Assembly (NCBI RefSeq): GCF_000953655.1 | Contig: NZ_LN681225.1 | Coordinates: forward strand, 2,755,001-2,819,000 | Reading direction: 5' to 3' | Origin: Legionella hackeliae | GTDB lineage: Bacteria; Pseudomonadota; Gammaproteobacteria; Legionellales; Legionellaceae | DNA: 64,000 nt | In this document: piece after piece, positions 27,125 through 37,292 of the stretch | How positions within the stretch are numbered: the first letter of the stretch is position 1 | Layout of the letters: each line of letters opens with the position of its first letter | The notes under the pieces: generated by a model | What the model was told of the DNA's origin: nothing | What the model saw: the letters and a program-made list of their open reading frames with translations, nothing else | Databases searched by the model: none | Position numbers and translations under genes: made by a program

Positions 27125-28693
27125 TCATTTTACTTTCCCCATGCTGGCTATTTTTGCCCCTTGCTTGATGGTATCCACACCTGAGTTGGCAACTTTGTTA
27201 CTGTGCTGCGCTGCGTCATTAACCAATGCACCAAGGGCTGCCCCTGCTTCTCCACCAAAATGACTGGATAGTTTTAAGAGTAACATGGGTGCAATAAAGT
27301 AGAATAAAACCGCCATATTGCGCATGGCTGCAATGGCATCGTTTTGTCCTAAAGGATCGAGCACACTGCGCTCGACAAAACCCACCAGATGCCACAGGTA
27401 TTGCAGGAAAATCGCCATTATAAACAGACCGCAAATACTGCCTAACGCCTTAGGGTTATAACCACTTAAAGCCAAAATCACTGGCGTCAAGATAATCAGG
27501 AAGAAATACAAAAAGGCCTGCATGACAGGTAGTGTTTGCATTATGGCTTCACGCTTTAACGGCGTTGATGTCCATGATTTTGTTAATTGCCCAATATTTA
27601 CTAACCCATGAGAAATGGCACCACCAAAAGCCCCATTGGTATTTCCCATTAGGTTTTTCATACTGTTAGCCTGCATGTCGCGACTGTCATTAAGCAACAT
27701 CTTGGCAATGTAGTCTTCTGAGCTTAACTGAGAACCCCAAGCTTTAGGATGGTTATTTTTGAACGTGCGTACCCTGTCTAAAACCGCGTAGTAATTCAGG
27801 TGGCTGTCAAAAACACTGGCGTTATTGGCTACTTGCACCAAATCTGTTTTGAGCTTTTTCCACCATTGATTGCAGGTGGGATAACCTTGCTCTGGCAGAT
27901 GTTTTGCATCAATATCACCACGTTCTGCTGCTTTTTCGAGATTTTTGTTGGGGGCTTCGTTGAAGGTAAAGCCTGGTACAGGTTGTCTTGCGTAAATTTT
28001 ATCATAGTATAGTGTTTGATAGACTTTGGAACCCACCCATTTTAAATCCTCCTCACCACCGTATTTTTTTAAAATGTCATTAACCTTGGTTTTGTCGTGC
28101 GGTTCATTGTGATATTGACTTCTGGCCTCAAGGAAGCATTGTCTGTGAAAATTCAATGCTTGTTCACGTACATCGGCAGGTAAATAGGTGGAAATTAAAT
28201 CGCCTTCAATCGCTTGTAAGCTGTCGGTGCAACCGGTCACTTTCATCAAGCCGTAGGTAATCCCTGACATGTAATTTTGCAAGAGTGCAAAACCAATAGG
28301 CATTTTGACATTGGGGGTCAGTACGTCTGCAAATGCTTCATCATAAGTAGTACCTGTATCTTTTAAAGTAGAAGTTTTTGTATCTGTTCCTTTTTTTATA
28401 CCGCACATGGGTTTAAAACTCATGGCTTTTTCTTCCAATGGCACACAGGGGTAGATAAAGATGCCGCAAATCAAAAAAGTAACCGCCAATTCATAAAGAA
28501 AGTTATTCAAAGCCTGTTCTGCAGCATAAGTTGTGGATCCAGGCAAGGCTAAAGCTGATTTTAAAAAGCGGTAAGCCACCATGAGAAAACCGAGAAACAG
28601 TAGTCCTGTTTGCCACAGGGCATTAAAAATCACCTCATATTGCTGCCAGCCTAAATAGGTGGTGTACAAGGATAAAGGGCTAAATACGATCAT
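27125..28693 (-). CDS. traG: TraG-like mating-pair/membrane protein
   Basis: Start set to ATG 28693 (AAAGGAG 7 nt upstream), just after the stop of the preceding gene; upstream in-frame ATGs to 28765 lie inside that gene. 522 residues: N-terminal membrane segments (YLGWQQYEVIFNALW, then TGLLFLGFLMV), a large soluble part, and a C-terminal membrane cluster (QAFLYFFLIILTPVILAL; IMAIFLQYLW). Corresponds to the TraG N-terminal type protein at the end of the PFL_4711 block. Probably an inner-membrane T4SS component for mating-pair stabilisation. Confidence 0.83.
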   Translation of the reverse strand: MIVFSPLSLYTTYLGWQQYEVIFNALWQTGLLFLGFLMVAYRFLKSALALPGSTTYAAEQALNNFLYELAVTFLICGIFIYPCVPLEEKAMSFKPMCGIKKGTDTKTSTLKDTGTTYDEAFADVLTPNVKMPIGFALLQNYMSGITYGLMKVTGCTDSLQAIEGDLISTYLPADVREQALNFHRQCFLEARSQYHNEPHDKTKVNDILKKYGGEEDLKWVGSKVYQTLYYDKIYARQPVPGFTFNEAPNKNLEKAAERGDIDAKHLPEQGYPTCNQWWKKLKTDLVQVANNASVFDSHLNYYAVLDRVRTFKNNHPKAWGSQLSSEDYIAKMLLNDSRDMQANSMKNLMGNTNGAFGGAISHGLVNIGQLTKSWTSTPLKREAIMQTLPVMQAFLYFFLIILTPVILALSGYNPKALGSICGLFIMAIFLQYLWHLVGFVERSVLDPLGQNDAIAAMRNMAVLFYFIAPMLLLKLSSHFGGEAGAALGALVNDAAQHSNKVANSGVDTIKQGAKIASMGKVK

Positions 28694-28694
28694 C

Positions 28695-30077
28695 TTATGC
28701 TCCTTTGGAATCAGGTTTCGCATAGACTGCGCCATTTTTAACTTGCGATTGTTCATGGTCATCACCAGGCAAGCCTTTGGCTATATCGCTACCTCGCATA
28801 TCCATCAAAAGACCTAAAGTTTCAGTCATCATTTTTTTACGAACTTCGCTTTCAAAAGCTAAAGAATGAATGTCATCATCGAGTTTCTTTAAGGCAAATT
28901 TCACCATATCAAGCGCGGGTTTTAAGTTTTGTACTTCTTGTATTTGTAAACCAGCTTGTAAAATACGGCGCATCATCAAGGCTTTATCGAGCATGTTTTG
29001 TACAGCAATTTCCTCAGCCAATTTGGAAACAGTCAAGATTTGTTCTTCACGCGGCATACGTTGTATGGTGATGATGATTTCATCTGTAATCATCAAGTTG
29101 GATGCACTAACCATTTTGAGTTTTTCTTCAGTCAACGGCCATTTTTTGTCTACTAGATTCCACAGTGCTTTAGATACATTGGAAGTACAAGTGTTGGAGC
29201 TGTCGCAACTTTGTAATAACGCGGATAATCCAATGCCAGCTTTGGCATCGTGTTTGGTTTTATCTGCATCTGTAGCGGTGCTTACATGAATATCACCTAA
29301 TACTTTTACTGCCCATTGACTGGCATCACCGGGCGTTGGCCAAGTGTGCGTCATGGGTGTTTTGGTATCTGGCTTCTTCTCATTATTAAGCGGTTTGCGA
29401 TTTAGTAAAATGTTGTAACCCGCAATGACTACATCGTTAATGACTTTGATAGGACGTTGGTATGTTCCACCAGCATTTCCGCTTTCCCGACCTATCCAGG
29501 GCAGTCCATATTCGTCTCGTTTTTTAGCAATACTTTTAGCCGTTGAAGTCACATCCACATTTTCAGTTTTCGCTCGTTTTGCTGCCTCAAGCCAGCCTTG
29601 ACTATCAGACACAGAAAGCATGCTTTCCATAGGCGATTGACCTTCTTCCAGAGTTTTTTTCACATCCTGGCAATCTTTTACTTTGACGCTAAATTCATTT
29701 TGCGCGTAGCTGGCCGTATTTTGCAGTACGTTATAAAGCGCAGGCATGGATTGTTGTAGCTTATACAGTGGAAACCCTGCAACAGATCCTTTGAGGTTAT
29801 CAATAATACCGCCAGGAATATTCATGGCAGAAGACTTCATATCCTGAAAGGTATTGGTAATAGAGACTACAGGATTAAATCCATTACAGGTAAAGCCAAG
29901 CCGCCCATCGACATTACCACCAATAGTGATGGTTTGGTCATTATTAACAGGGGGTACATATAGATTGGATGAGCCACCCAACTTGTAATAATAATCCGAT
30001 TCATTAGGCATAAAAGAACTGGCAAAGAGCATTTTTGGTAGCATTAATGTAAGTAAAGACATAGACAGTTTGTGCAT
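28695..30077 (-). CDS. Integrating conjugative element protein, PFL_4711/TIGR03755-type (TraH-like)
   Basis: 460 residues with a signal peptide (cleavage after MLFA). The N-terminus YKLGGSSNLYVPP, the single GFTCNGFNPV cysteine region and the later CSDSSNTC-like cysteines fit periplasmic TraH-like proteins of GI-type systems. It is 10 bp downstream of the TraU-like gene and feeds directly into traG through an overlapping SD. Expected in the envelope part of the secretion apparatus. Confidence 0.85.
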   Translation of the reverse strand: MHKLSMSLLTLMLPKMLFASSFMPNESDYYYKLGGSSNLYVPPVNNDQTITIGGNVDGRLGFTCNGFNPVVSITNTFQDMKSSAMNIPGGIIDNLKGSVAGFPLYKLQQSMPALYNVLQNTASYAQNEFSVKVKDCQDVKKTLEEGQSPMESMLSVSDSQGWLEAAKRAKTENVDVTSTAKSIAKKRDEYGLPWIGRESGNAGGTYQRPIKVINDVVIAGYNILLNRKPLNNEKKPDTKTPMTHTWPTPGDASQWAVKVLGDIHVSTATDADKTKHDAKAGIGLSALLQSCDSSNTCTSNVSKALWNLVDKKWPLTEEKLKMVSASNLMITDEIIITIQRMPREEQILTVSKLAEEIAVQNMLDKALMMRRILQAGLQIQEVQNLKPALDMVKFALKKLDDDIHSLAFESEVRKKMMTETLGLLMDMRGSDIAKGLPGDDHEQSQVKNGAVYAKPDSKGA

Positions 30078-30086
30078 GATTAACTC

Positions 30087-31148
30087 CTATCGTTTTTGAG
30101 GATGCCCCACTTTGGGGAATGACAGTGCGCGAAGCAATTTCCCTTCATGGGCAATACAGCCTCGATATTTTCGCCAAACTACAAAGACATAATTCCCATT
30201 ACCTGCTTTGTCATCTTCTACACCCATATCGCTGGTATCATTAAAGTTAAGGTTGCGGTTTTTGGGGTATACTTCCTGCCAGATGATGTTTTTGTTGTGG
30301 CCATCGAATATGACATTGGCTACTACGCAATTAGCACCACAAGAATTACTGGTGCTCTGTGTCACATGAAGACTGTTTTTATTGGTCACGATGTCTGCTG
30401 CATGAAGGGCTGCAACAACGGATGCTCTAAAGCTTGAGGGCTGCGTTACTCGCATAATCCTTGGGATTTCATGTCCCCACGACTGTGTTGTGGAGCCTAT
30501 ATCATGGTTGAATAACAGGTGAGGATGAGTTGCCATATAAGCAATTTCAGCGATCTCTGTGCGGTCTGACACGGCATCAGCCTCACTGATGTAGTAGGGA
30601 GAACCAAAACGTGTTTCAGGTTTATGTGACAAATAAGGGAAACGATAAAGACCTGCTGGACTGCCAATTACATCTACAACCCGTGTGCGTTCTTCATTGA
30701 TGTGCATGGCTGAGGTTTGTCCTGCATCATCGCCAAAACCTAGCGCTGAACCAGTTGCTAGTAGATAGGTTTTTTGATACAAGGCTTGGCTTGCCGGATT
30801 TTCATAAAGTGCACGTGCTTCAATCCATGGATTGGTTTCAGGGCGATTGGCCACTGTGACAATTAAGTCAGGTAAAAACTGCTCGCTAGCAGGAACAGCT
30901 ACCAGCTTAGGCGGAAGTTTTCCTACTGCCCAAGTACAGGAACCAATTACCTTGTAGTGACTGTTGGTAAAGATCCTGCCCAATACCTTGGTGGCAATAC
31001 CAAAACTGCTAATAGGACTAGGTGGCTCTATGCTTTCTCTTGCATGGATGGATGTGCTAATCATCATAGAAATAAGCATCATGATTTTTGCTTTGTTTTT
31101 TATTTTCGAGAAGGTCGGCAAGCAGTTCAGCGGCTTTAAGGACATCAT
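30087..31148 (-). CDS. TraU-like protein, PFL_4710/TIGR03756-type
   Basis: 353 residues as drawn. The start at 31148 overlaps the VirB4 gene by about 90 bp; an internal Met giving MMLISMMISTSIHA as signal peptide is an alternative. The VIGSCTWAVGKLP segment followed by PDLIVTVANRPETNPWIEA is characteristic, and paired cysteines (SNSCGANC) suggest disulfides. Periplasmic component for pilus assembly or mating-pair stabilisation in GI-type conjugation. Confidence 0.85.
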   Translation of the reverse strand: MMSLKPLNCLPTFSKIKNKAKIMMLISMMISTSIHARESIEPPSPISSFGIATKVLGRIFTNSHYKVIGSCTWAVGKLPPKLVAVPASEQFLPDLIVTVANRPETNPWIEARALYENPASQALYQKTYLLATGSALGFGDDAGQTSAMHINEERTRVVDVIGSPAGLYRFPYLSHKPETRFGSPYYISEADAVSDRTEIAEIAYMATHPHLLFNHDIGSTTQSWGHEIPRIMRVTQPSSFRASVVAALHAADIVTNKNSLHVTQSTSNSCGANCVVANVIFDGHNKNIIWQEVYPKNRNLNFNDTSDMGVEDDKAGNGNYVFVVWRKYRGCIAHEGKLLRALSFPKVGHPQKR

Positions 31149-33831
31149 GTTGTTTCTCCAGGGAATGGCGTTGTGCTTTTTCTGATTTTTCAGTCATTAA
31201 AAGAGCAAGTAAGTAGCGAGGTGGAATGACACGAAATAATCCTTGATAACGTGAGCCTAATAAAACTGCTTCTGCATATAAGCCTTTTTGTGAATCAATA
31301 TCTCTAATTAAAGCTTCTTGTTGCGGAGTTAATGATTTAAATCGTTTGACATCGCTAATTTCCTTTTCATCAAGGCCTAATAAAATCCAGGTTTCAATTA
31401 GCGATAAAATCTTGGTGGCTTTTTCCGAATTCATATCGGTGACGTTTTGGGTAATAGCAACCAGCCAAAGACCTAATTTTCTGGCTACTTTGGCAACCAG
31501 TAAACATACGGCCACCACTGAAGGAATTTGAAATTGCAAATGAGATTCATCAATAAAAAGAAAGGTTGGTCTGTTGTCGTTTTGAGTTGCTTCTGCCATA
31601 CCCAATATTCTTGGTAATAAAGAAACCATCACTAAAGCGAGCTTTCCGGTATCATCTTTAATCGCGGAGATATCAACATGAAAGATATCAAAATCTCCTA
31701 AAGGTTCAGTTGGCACATTAAAAAAGCGTGATTTGGCGCTGTTAATGACATAACTGTTTAATCGGTCATGCATATCTAAAATGCGGTCTTTCTTGCGAGC
31801 CACCGTTTCTTTATCGAATCGCCGTTTAAAAGCACTCACGACATGTTCAGTCAGCATTTGCGGTATGTCATGGTTAAAAGACGTTAAGATGGCATCACTT
31901 AATACTTCAATTAACAATGTTTCATCGGCTAAGGTAAATTGCTCTTCTTCCAACGCATTGGCTTCAGTAATCATGGTACGCAATGCCAAAGCCAGTTCTG
32001 CCAGATACGATCGAGATCCATCATCACAGGATAAATCCTCCGAACTTGCAGGCTGTTCGAGATTTGCTTCGAGTGCCATGATTTTTTGCGCAATTAGAGC
32101 CGCCTGCTCTACATTTAAATTGTCTGTTATTTCAGGAATGGCTTTATAGGCCTCACAAAAAGGATTTAATGGAACAGCTTCATTTTTCTTATTGCTAAGT
32201 AATAACTGCTTTGTTTTTTTGCCATGGGCTTTGGCATGAAGGAGCATACGATCAAAAGAATTACCCATTTCAAAAAGAATGATGCGGGCATTTTTAGTGG
32301 CCATCAACGAATTAATCATCCAGCCAGTAGCCACTGATTTGCCGCCACCGGAATTGGCGAACAAGGCCATGTGGGAGTTTTGGCTGATAAAATCATGATG
32401 CAACACATCAAAGAGTACTGGTTCTCCCAAACGGTTAAAAAAGGTGAAACAGGGAAGGTGTCTTGCTCCCTGGTTGCGTCCATACACGGGCAGTAAAGAG
32501 GCTAATTCAGACGCATACATCAATCGGTCAAAGCGCAAATATTGGCGAGCGTATTGTGGGATGAAATTAAAAGGTAAGGCATTCAGATAACTGTTGATGG
32601 GATGAATGTCGAAACCAGAAGAAATCAAAGGCATTTTGCCTTCAATAAATAATTCTTTTAGCTCTTTTTCAATGCGTACTGCCTGGTCTTTCGTGCTGGC
32701 ACGATAAAAAATAGATTGATTAACCCAAAACAGACGGTTTCCTATAGACAATTCATCTCGTGCAGTTTTGATATCCTCTCTGACTCGTGACGGTTTAAGG
32801 CTTGTTCCTACGATGCCTTTTTCAAGATGAATCAGATGCGCATCTAAGGCTTCATCATTTTCAAAGACAACCTGAATAGTGTAGGTAGCACCTTCTGGCA
32901 ACTTATCTAAAAGTGCGTATCGGTGTTTGGGATTGGCTTGTGGTTTTTCACGAGATAAAAGACCAATTTCAGGTGCTTCTTTCAGACCATCGATATAAAG
33001 AATACGATGAATCATCTCATCAAATATAAACCCATGCTCATCACTTTGCGGTTCATGAAACAAAATATTCTGGCTTAAAGTATAGCCTGCTGGTTTTTTG
33101 TTTTTAGGGTAAGGAAAGCGAGCCAGTAGTTCTTCAGCATTAGCTGCAAACCACCGTACCAACCACTGATAATAATCTTTACCGGTTAGTTGTTTTAGTT
33201 GAAGACCAGGCGATAGTAATTTGCTTTCAATCTGAGCCATAACTTCCTGATGCTCGGCAAGTGCCAGTTCTCTAGTGGTTTGCGTTTTTTGATAGAGGCG
33301 ATAAAACAAAACCCTGATTCGTCTTCGTCTGCCGCGATAGGGTGCATCGGTTTTTGGATCAACAAACAATCCTTCGGGTCTTGTCATCTTGCAAAACAGA
33401 TCATCCAACCTTGCCAAATAGTCACGAGTAAAGGATGTTTCAGCAATGTTTGGTGCAATGCTTTGTTGAATATGATTAAGAACAGGTTTTAAACTGTATT
33501 CGTCATTGACATACATTTGCATTACCCAAGGATCTTCTTTGTGCAAAGGTACGACCGTGGCAAAAGTATCACGAATTTTGCTAAATACAGCGTGTAAATG
33601 TTCGGTAGATGTTGCTTCTGCTGGAATGGATGCTAATTCAAAGCCTGAACCAATGCTGACACCATCATTGAGTAAAAAGAGATTAAGCTCATCACTAAAA
33701 TCTACCATGGACAATTGATTGGCAAAGGAAGGGTTGTGATTCTCAAATCTTTTTTTTATGTTTTGTTGTGTTAATCCTGGTTTATTGGGTTGTCCTAACA
33801 GCCAGTCACTTACTTGGCTGAATAATTTCAT
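31057..33831 (-). CDS. traC: VirB4/TraC-family conjugative ATPase, PFL_4706/TIGR03744-type
   Basis: Powers pilus and channel assembly at the inner membrane. 924 residues, normal for this branch. Walker A is ANSGGGKSVAT; Walker B is PTFLFIDESHLQ. C-terminal ATPase motifs include LVAITQNVTDMNS and WILLGLDEKEISDVKRFKSL. It directly follows the lipoprotein gene (10 bp). It is the largest gene of the transfer operon and the best marker that this is a T4SS. Confidence 0.93.
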   Translation of the reverse strand: MKLFSQVSDWLLGQPNKPGLTQQNIKKRFENHNPSFANQLSMVDFSDELNLFLLNDGVSIGSGFELASIPAEATSTEHLHAVFSKIRDTFATVVPLHKEDPWVMQMYVNDEYSLKPVLNHIQQSIAPNIAETSFTRDYLARLDDLFCKMTRPEGLFVDPKTDAPYRGRRRRIRVLFYRLYQKTQTTRELALAEHQEVMAQIESKLLSPGLQLKQLTGKDYYQWLVRWFAANAEELLARFPYPKNKKPAGYTLSQNILFHEPQSDEHGFIFDEMIHRILYIDGLKEAPEIGLLSREKPQANPKHRYALLDKLPEGATYTIQVVFENDEALDAHLIHLEKGIVGTSLKPSRVREDIKTARDELSIGNRLFWVNQSIFYRASTKDQAVRIEKELKELFIEGKMPLISSGFDIHPINSYLNALPFNFIPQYARQYLRFDRLMYASELASLLPVYGRNQGARHLPCFTFFNRLGEPVLFDVLHHDFISQNSHMALFANSGGGKSVATGWMINSLMATKNARIILFEMGNSFDRMLLHAKAHGKKTKQLLLSNKKNEAVPLNPFCEAYKAIPEITDNLNVEQAALIAQKIMALEANLEQPASSEDLSCDDGSRSYLAELALALRTMITEANALEEEQFTLADETLLIEVLSDAILTSFNHDIPQMLTEHVVSAFKRRFDKETVARKKDRILDMHDRLNSYVINSAKSRFFNVPTEPLGDFDIFHVDISAIKDDTGKLALVMVSLLPRILGMAEATQNDNRPTFLFIDESHLQFQIPSVVAVCLLVAKVARKLGLWLVAITQNVTDMNSEKATKILSLIETWILLGLDEKEISDVKRFKSLTPQQEALIRDIDSQKGLYAEAVLLGSRYQGLFRVIPPRYLLALLMTEKSEKAQRHSLEKQHDVLKAAELLADLLENKKQSKNHDAYFYDD

Positions 33832-33841
33832 TATTTACCTC

Positions 33842-34231
33842 TTAATAGTGCTCGGAAGCTAGTGCAAATTGATTTTGTTTGTAGAGAAAAAAGGCTGTGG
33901 TATAGCCTGGTTTTAACAATTGCTCATCACCAATGACAGCAACATGAGGAAACACATAAATCGGAACTTGTGGGTTATCCAAAGGCTTGAACAAATGTTG
34001 GATCTCGTTGGAAGCATCTCGTGTATACCCTGAATAATTCACTGTCTTCGCCTGTCTTTTAGGTACAGACCAGCCAGGCATGGCTTCGCCAAGGCTTTGC
34101 TGATAAAGTTGGCTAACAGTCAATCCTCCTTCAGGAATAGCCGTGGAACCAACGGTCTTTGAGGCGCAAGCACTAAGCACTAAGACGCTACCTAAGACTA
34201 AAATCATGTGCAGTTTGTTGTAAATGGCCAT
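33842..34231 (-). CDS. Conjugative transfer lipoprotein, TIGR03751-type (VirB7-like)
   Basis: 129 residues. Lipobox LVLSACAS with Cys22 after a short signal peptide. The PEGGLTVSQLYQQSLGE segment and the C-terminal PHVAVIGDEQLLKPGYTTAF fit the family. Expected in the outer-membrane core complex beside the TraK/VirB9-like and VirB10-like proteins whose genes lie upstream. The start overlaps the VirB10-like gene by about 44 bp. Confidence 0.87.
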   Translation of the reverse strand: MAIYNKLHMILVLGSVLVLSACASKTVGSTAIPEGGLTVSQLYQQSLGEAMPGWSVPKRQAKTVNYSGYTRDASNEIQHLFKPLDNPQVPIYVFPHVAVIGDEQLLKPGYTTAFFLYKQNQFALASEHY

Positions 34232-35501
34232 AATCTAATACTCTCCCATTGGTTTCTTTATCTAGGTTGATGGTTTGTGTGACGTGAAATGAAAGTTGTG
34301 TCGGTCTGTATCGTTGAGATGCTGGAACAAAAACCATATCGAAGCTACCTTGAATGCGTTTTTCCAGCCAATCAGCAGCTTTAACTGTTCCCTGGGAAAG
34401 CGCACCACCCAAAGCATAATTGCCCATGGAGCCGGTAGGTATGCCTGTCGCACCATTGGCATTGGCGGTATAGCTCATTTGCCACTGGGAAAGTGCATTA
34501 CCAAACCCTTTAATCCCATCGGAAGCCATGAGTGCCATAAGAACTCTGGGCGCATTGGTAAAATACTGGCCTTTAATGCAGGGATTACCAAAAGCGGTGG
34601 TGAGATAACCTAAACTATCGTTATTGACCATTTCAGCTGTTCCAGCCATTTGCTCTTTACCCACGGTCACAAAATGGCCGTCATCAAAAACAAATAAAGC
34701 AGAGGTCACATAGGCTCGAACACAGCTGATGTTATCCAAAAAAGAACCAACACCGATTGCATAACCATTAACTTTCATACCTGAAATATTGGGAGGCAAA
34801 GGGATACCATTAGCAGCCATTAAATCACCACGATTAATAATGGCTGAGAAGGGAAATAAAGGCTGCATGAGCTTGCCTTCAACTGGTACCTCACCAATCA
34901 GTGCTGATAACAAGGTAGTTCTACCTAAATCGCAGCCTGCTGGAATGGTATAATAGGGAATACTTTTTTTATCTTTACTGTTTAAAGCCGCTGTTTTAAC
35001 TTTTTGGGTTAATGCTTGCTTTTTTTTCTTTAATCCCTCCCAATAAGCTTGTTCATTAGGATTTCGTTCACGTTTCATTAATAAAGTATCGATGTCCTTA
35101 ACATTTTGTTCTTTGGTAAGAGTCGATTCTCCATTGACGGTGTAGGATTGAGAGTTTTGTTGGGATTCCTGACTGGTTTTGACATTGGCCAATTCGGATT
35201 TTAATAGTTCTATTTCTTTAATTACCTCAGGATTATAAGAAGCCTGCACATTTTCCTTTTTGCCTTTGAGTTGCTTGTTTTCCAATTCAAGTCTGGCAAG
35301 TTTCTTTTCGGTTTCCTGTAGTCTTGCAGCAACATCACGGATGTTGTCATTAAACTGACTTGCAATAGCTTCGTTCAGATTATTAGGATCGTGGTGAGTG
35401 ACCTCAGGTTCACGGTCATGATGTTTGCCATTCATCATAATGAGTGCAACAACCGCGATCACCGTGCCAGTCAATACTTTAAGTCCAGTATTCTTTTTCA
35501 T
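34188..35501 (-). CDS. VirB10/TraB-like protein, PFL_4705/TIGR03752-type
   Basis: 437 residues. One N-terminal membrane segment (VLTGTVIAVVALIMM), a coiled coil (about 45-120) and a C-terminal beta domain with IPAGCDLGRTTLLSALIGEVP, SFLDNISCVRAY and FDMVFVPASQRYRPT. This is the envelope-spanning scaffold of the core complex. Its start overlaps the upstream TraK-like gene by 4 bp (ATGA type). Confidence 0.9.
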   Translation of the reverse strand: MKKNTGLKVLTGTVIAVVALIMMNGKHHDREPEVTHHDPNNLNEAIASQFNDNIRDVAARLQETEKKLARLELENKQLKGKKENVQASYNPEVIKEIELLKSELANVKTSQESQQNSQSYTVNGESTLTKEQNVKDIDTLLMKRERNPNEQAYWEGLKKKKQALTQKVKTAALNSKDKKSIPYYTIPAGCDLGRTTLLSALIGEVPVEGKLMQPLFPFSAIINRGDLMAANGIPLPPNISGMKVNGYAIGVGSFLDNISCVRAYVTSALFVFDDGHFVTVGKEQMAGTAEMVNNDSLGYLTTAFGNPCIKGQYFTNAPRVLMALMASDGIKGFGNALSQWQMSYTANANGATGIPTGSMGNYALGGALSQGTVKAADWLEKRIQGSFDMVFVPASQRYRPTQLSFHVTQTINLDKETNGRVLDYGHLQQTAHDFSLR

Positions 35502-36280
35502 CGTACATACTCCCGACTTGCTGAAAGTGCTATGCCAAAGGGTCTGTCTGATACCAGAAATACCGTGGTAGACTCTTTCTTACCACGAGGTGATAGAGTG
35601 TTGGTGGGGTAAAAGGTAGCGGTTTGCCAGTAACCCATCATTTGGCGAGGATCAACAACTATTTCCTTGTTCAACAGATTTTTCAACTCTACCGCAGTCA
35701 CATAAAATGCTCCTCCATTCCATGAAATCAATGGTCTTGCTTCAATACTGGCACCGTAAAAAAGGCTTACTTGTTTTCGGGTTTGCATAGGCACACGCCC
35801 CACGCCATCAGGGATCACCAACAGTCTTTGTGGGGCATACAAGGATTGGATGGCAAAGCGCGTCAGTGTTACAGCATTTAAATCCAGAGGATTGGCCACT
35901 TCTTGAGGAGAGCTGGTACTTTCTTTGGACTCCAAAAGCACTTCTATTGGTTTCACATTATGGGTTTTATCATTAACGCTTAAGTTTAAGATAATGACCT
36001 CACCTTGAGGCATGAGTTGCACCAAGAGCCTTTTGTTTTTAAAAAAGTCCTTGCCTTTCAGATATAAAGCGTCCTGAATTTTCAAAACCGCGATTTGGGA
36101 AGCTACTTCATTATCTACAATACTAATGGCTTGAGGAAAATGGATGAGCCTTTCCTCATTCAAGGATAGTTCAACAGTGATGGGTGTTTTATCCCAGAAG
36201 ACATGCTCTGCATCCAGCGCAAGCACGTATTGACTGCTAATTAAGGCAATTATGGTAAGTAACCATTTAGTTGTTGTCAT
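35498..36280 (-). CDS. TraK/VirB9-like protein, PFL_4704/TIGR03749 (DUF3438)-type
   Basis: 260 residues with a signal peptide (ISSQYVLA). The middle segment ALYLKGKDFFKNKRLLVQLM and the end LVSDRPFGIALSASREYV match the family. Periplasmic/outer-membrane core component, by analogy to TraK. Overlaps its neighbours by 4-14 bp on both sides. Confidence 0.87.
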   Translation of the reverse strand: MTTTKWLLTIIALISSQYVLALDAEHVFWDKTPITVELSLNEERLIHFPQAISIVDNEVASQIAVLKIQDALYLKGKDFFKNKRLLVQLMPQGEVIILNLSVNDKTHNVKPIEVLLESKESTSSPQEVANPLDLNAVTLTRFAIQSLYAPQRLLVIPDGVGRVPMQTRKQVSLFYGASIEARPLISWNGGAFYVTAVELKNLLNKEIVVDPRQMMGYWQTATFYPTNTLSPRGKKESTTVFLVSDRPFGIALSASREYVR

Positions 36281-36929
36281 GTTGTGTTCCTCTTGTATTG
36301 GTTGCCAATAAATCGGTGATTAGTGTTTCTGGTTGGGTGTAACCATCTAATGCCAGTTGGAACGGATTTTGTAAGCGCGAGAGATTGACCTTGACCACAC
36401 GTAAATGGTAGTCCACAATCTTGTCTGCAATGACCATGGGGCTATCGTCTTTTAAGCGTTGGGTAATGCGTAAAACCAGATGAACTTCCCATGTGTTATG
36501 AGCGATTACTTTGACATCTTCGTTTTCCATAAATCGATAAAGACTTGCTACTTGTATTCGATTAAAAAGCTGAGCATCTTTATACGCTATCAAGGTTTTA
36601 TCCATTAATGTCTGGTGTCGTGGAGTGAAGTAGTAATGAAAGCCTGAAAGATTAGTAGCAAATTCTTTTTTACCACCTTGTGACCAGGTGTTTAAGGTGG
36701 GTAGCAGTGTGGCAACAAAACCCTGAACGTACTCTTTGGGTATGGCGTTTTCCTTGATTAATCCACCATTAATACTCATAGAAGGTGTTAGCCAAAATTC
36801 AAAACGATTGGGTATTTTAGACAGCGTAATGATCAGACCAAATACAATCAAAATGAGCACGGATACGAAGGCTAATAACAACCGATTGATATGATTTAAA
36901 CTGTCCACTTTTTTCCAGTAATGAAACAT
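36267..36929 (-). CDS. VirB8/TraE-like protein, PFL_4703/TIGR03746 (DUF2895)-type
   Basis: 220 residues, one N-terminal membrane anchor (LLLAFVSVLILIVFGLIITL) and a periplasmic domain with LPTLNTWSQGGKKEF and LVLRITQRLKDD. Position and size match the DUF2895 protein of GI-type systems. Likely an inner-membrane assembly factor. Confidence 0.86.
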   Translation of the reverse strand: MFHYWKKVDSLNHINRLLLAFVSVLILIVFGLIITLSKIPNRFEFWLTPSMSINGGLIKENAIPKEYVQGFVATLLPTLNTWSQGGKKEFATNLSGFHYYFTPRHQTLMDKTLIAYKDAQLFNRIQVASLYRFMENEDVKVIAHNTWEVHLVLRITQRLKDDSPMVIADKIVDYHLRVVKVNLSRLQNPFQLALDGYTQPETLITDLLATNTRGTQHDNN

Positions 36930-36933
36930 AGAA

Positions 36934-37284
36934 CTACCTCACGAGTCTTGATTTTTGCCAGACACCTTGATGGTGAATGTAGGGCGATTGTCTTAAACCC
37001 CACTTTGCCATCAACAACACAGTTTTTTTCATTAAATAGCCATGCGGTTTACCAGCCTTAATGGCAGCTGCCCGTTTAGGGCAAAAAGTAATGGACACAA
37101 TAAAACCAACAATGAAACCAATACATCCGAAGGCCAAAGGATAGCCAATAAAAAATCCTGCCAAAGCACATCCCATGCTAATTAGTGGTGTTGTGACCAC
37201 CACTATCCAAAAAAGCTCCCTTAGGCTTAACCCTTTATAGGCTTCATAATCAAACGACAGATGACGTGAGGAGGGTTGATTCAT
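36934..37284 (-). CDS. Conjugative transfer membrane protein, TIGR03750 (DUF3487)-type
   Basis: 116 residues. YKGLSLRELFWI precedes two membrane segments (GCALAGFFIGYP, FGCIGFIVGFIVS), then CPKRAAAIKAGKPHGYL, the family signature. Inner-membrane component of the pilus-assembly block. Fits tightly between its neighbours. Confidence 0.87.
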   Translation of the reverse strand: MNQPSSRHLSFDYEAYKGLSLRELFWIVVVTTPLISMGCALAGFFIGYPLAFGCIGFIVGFIVSITFCPKRAAAIKAGKPHGYLMKKTVLLMAKWGLRQSPYIHHQGVWQKSRLVR

Positions 37285-37292
37285 GAATCCCC

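Noticed and set aside
26892-27128. Minus-strand 78-codon reading between traG and the small membrane gene
   Set aside because: It overlaps the stop of traG and lacks motifs; the plus-strand gene at the same place fits the spacing better.
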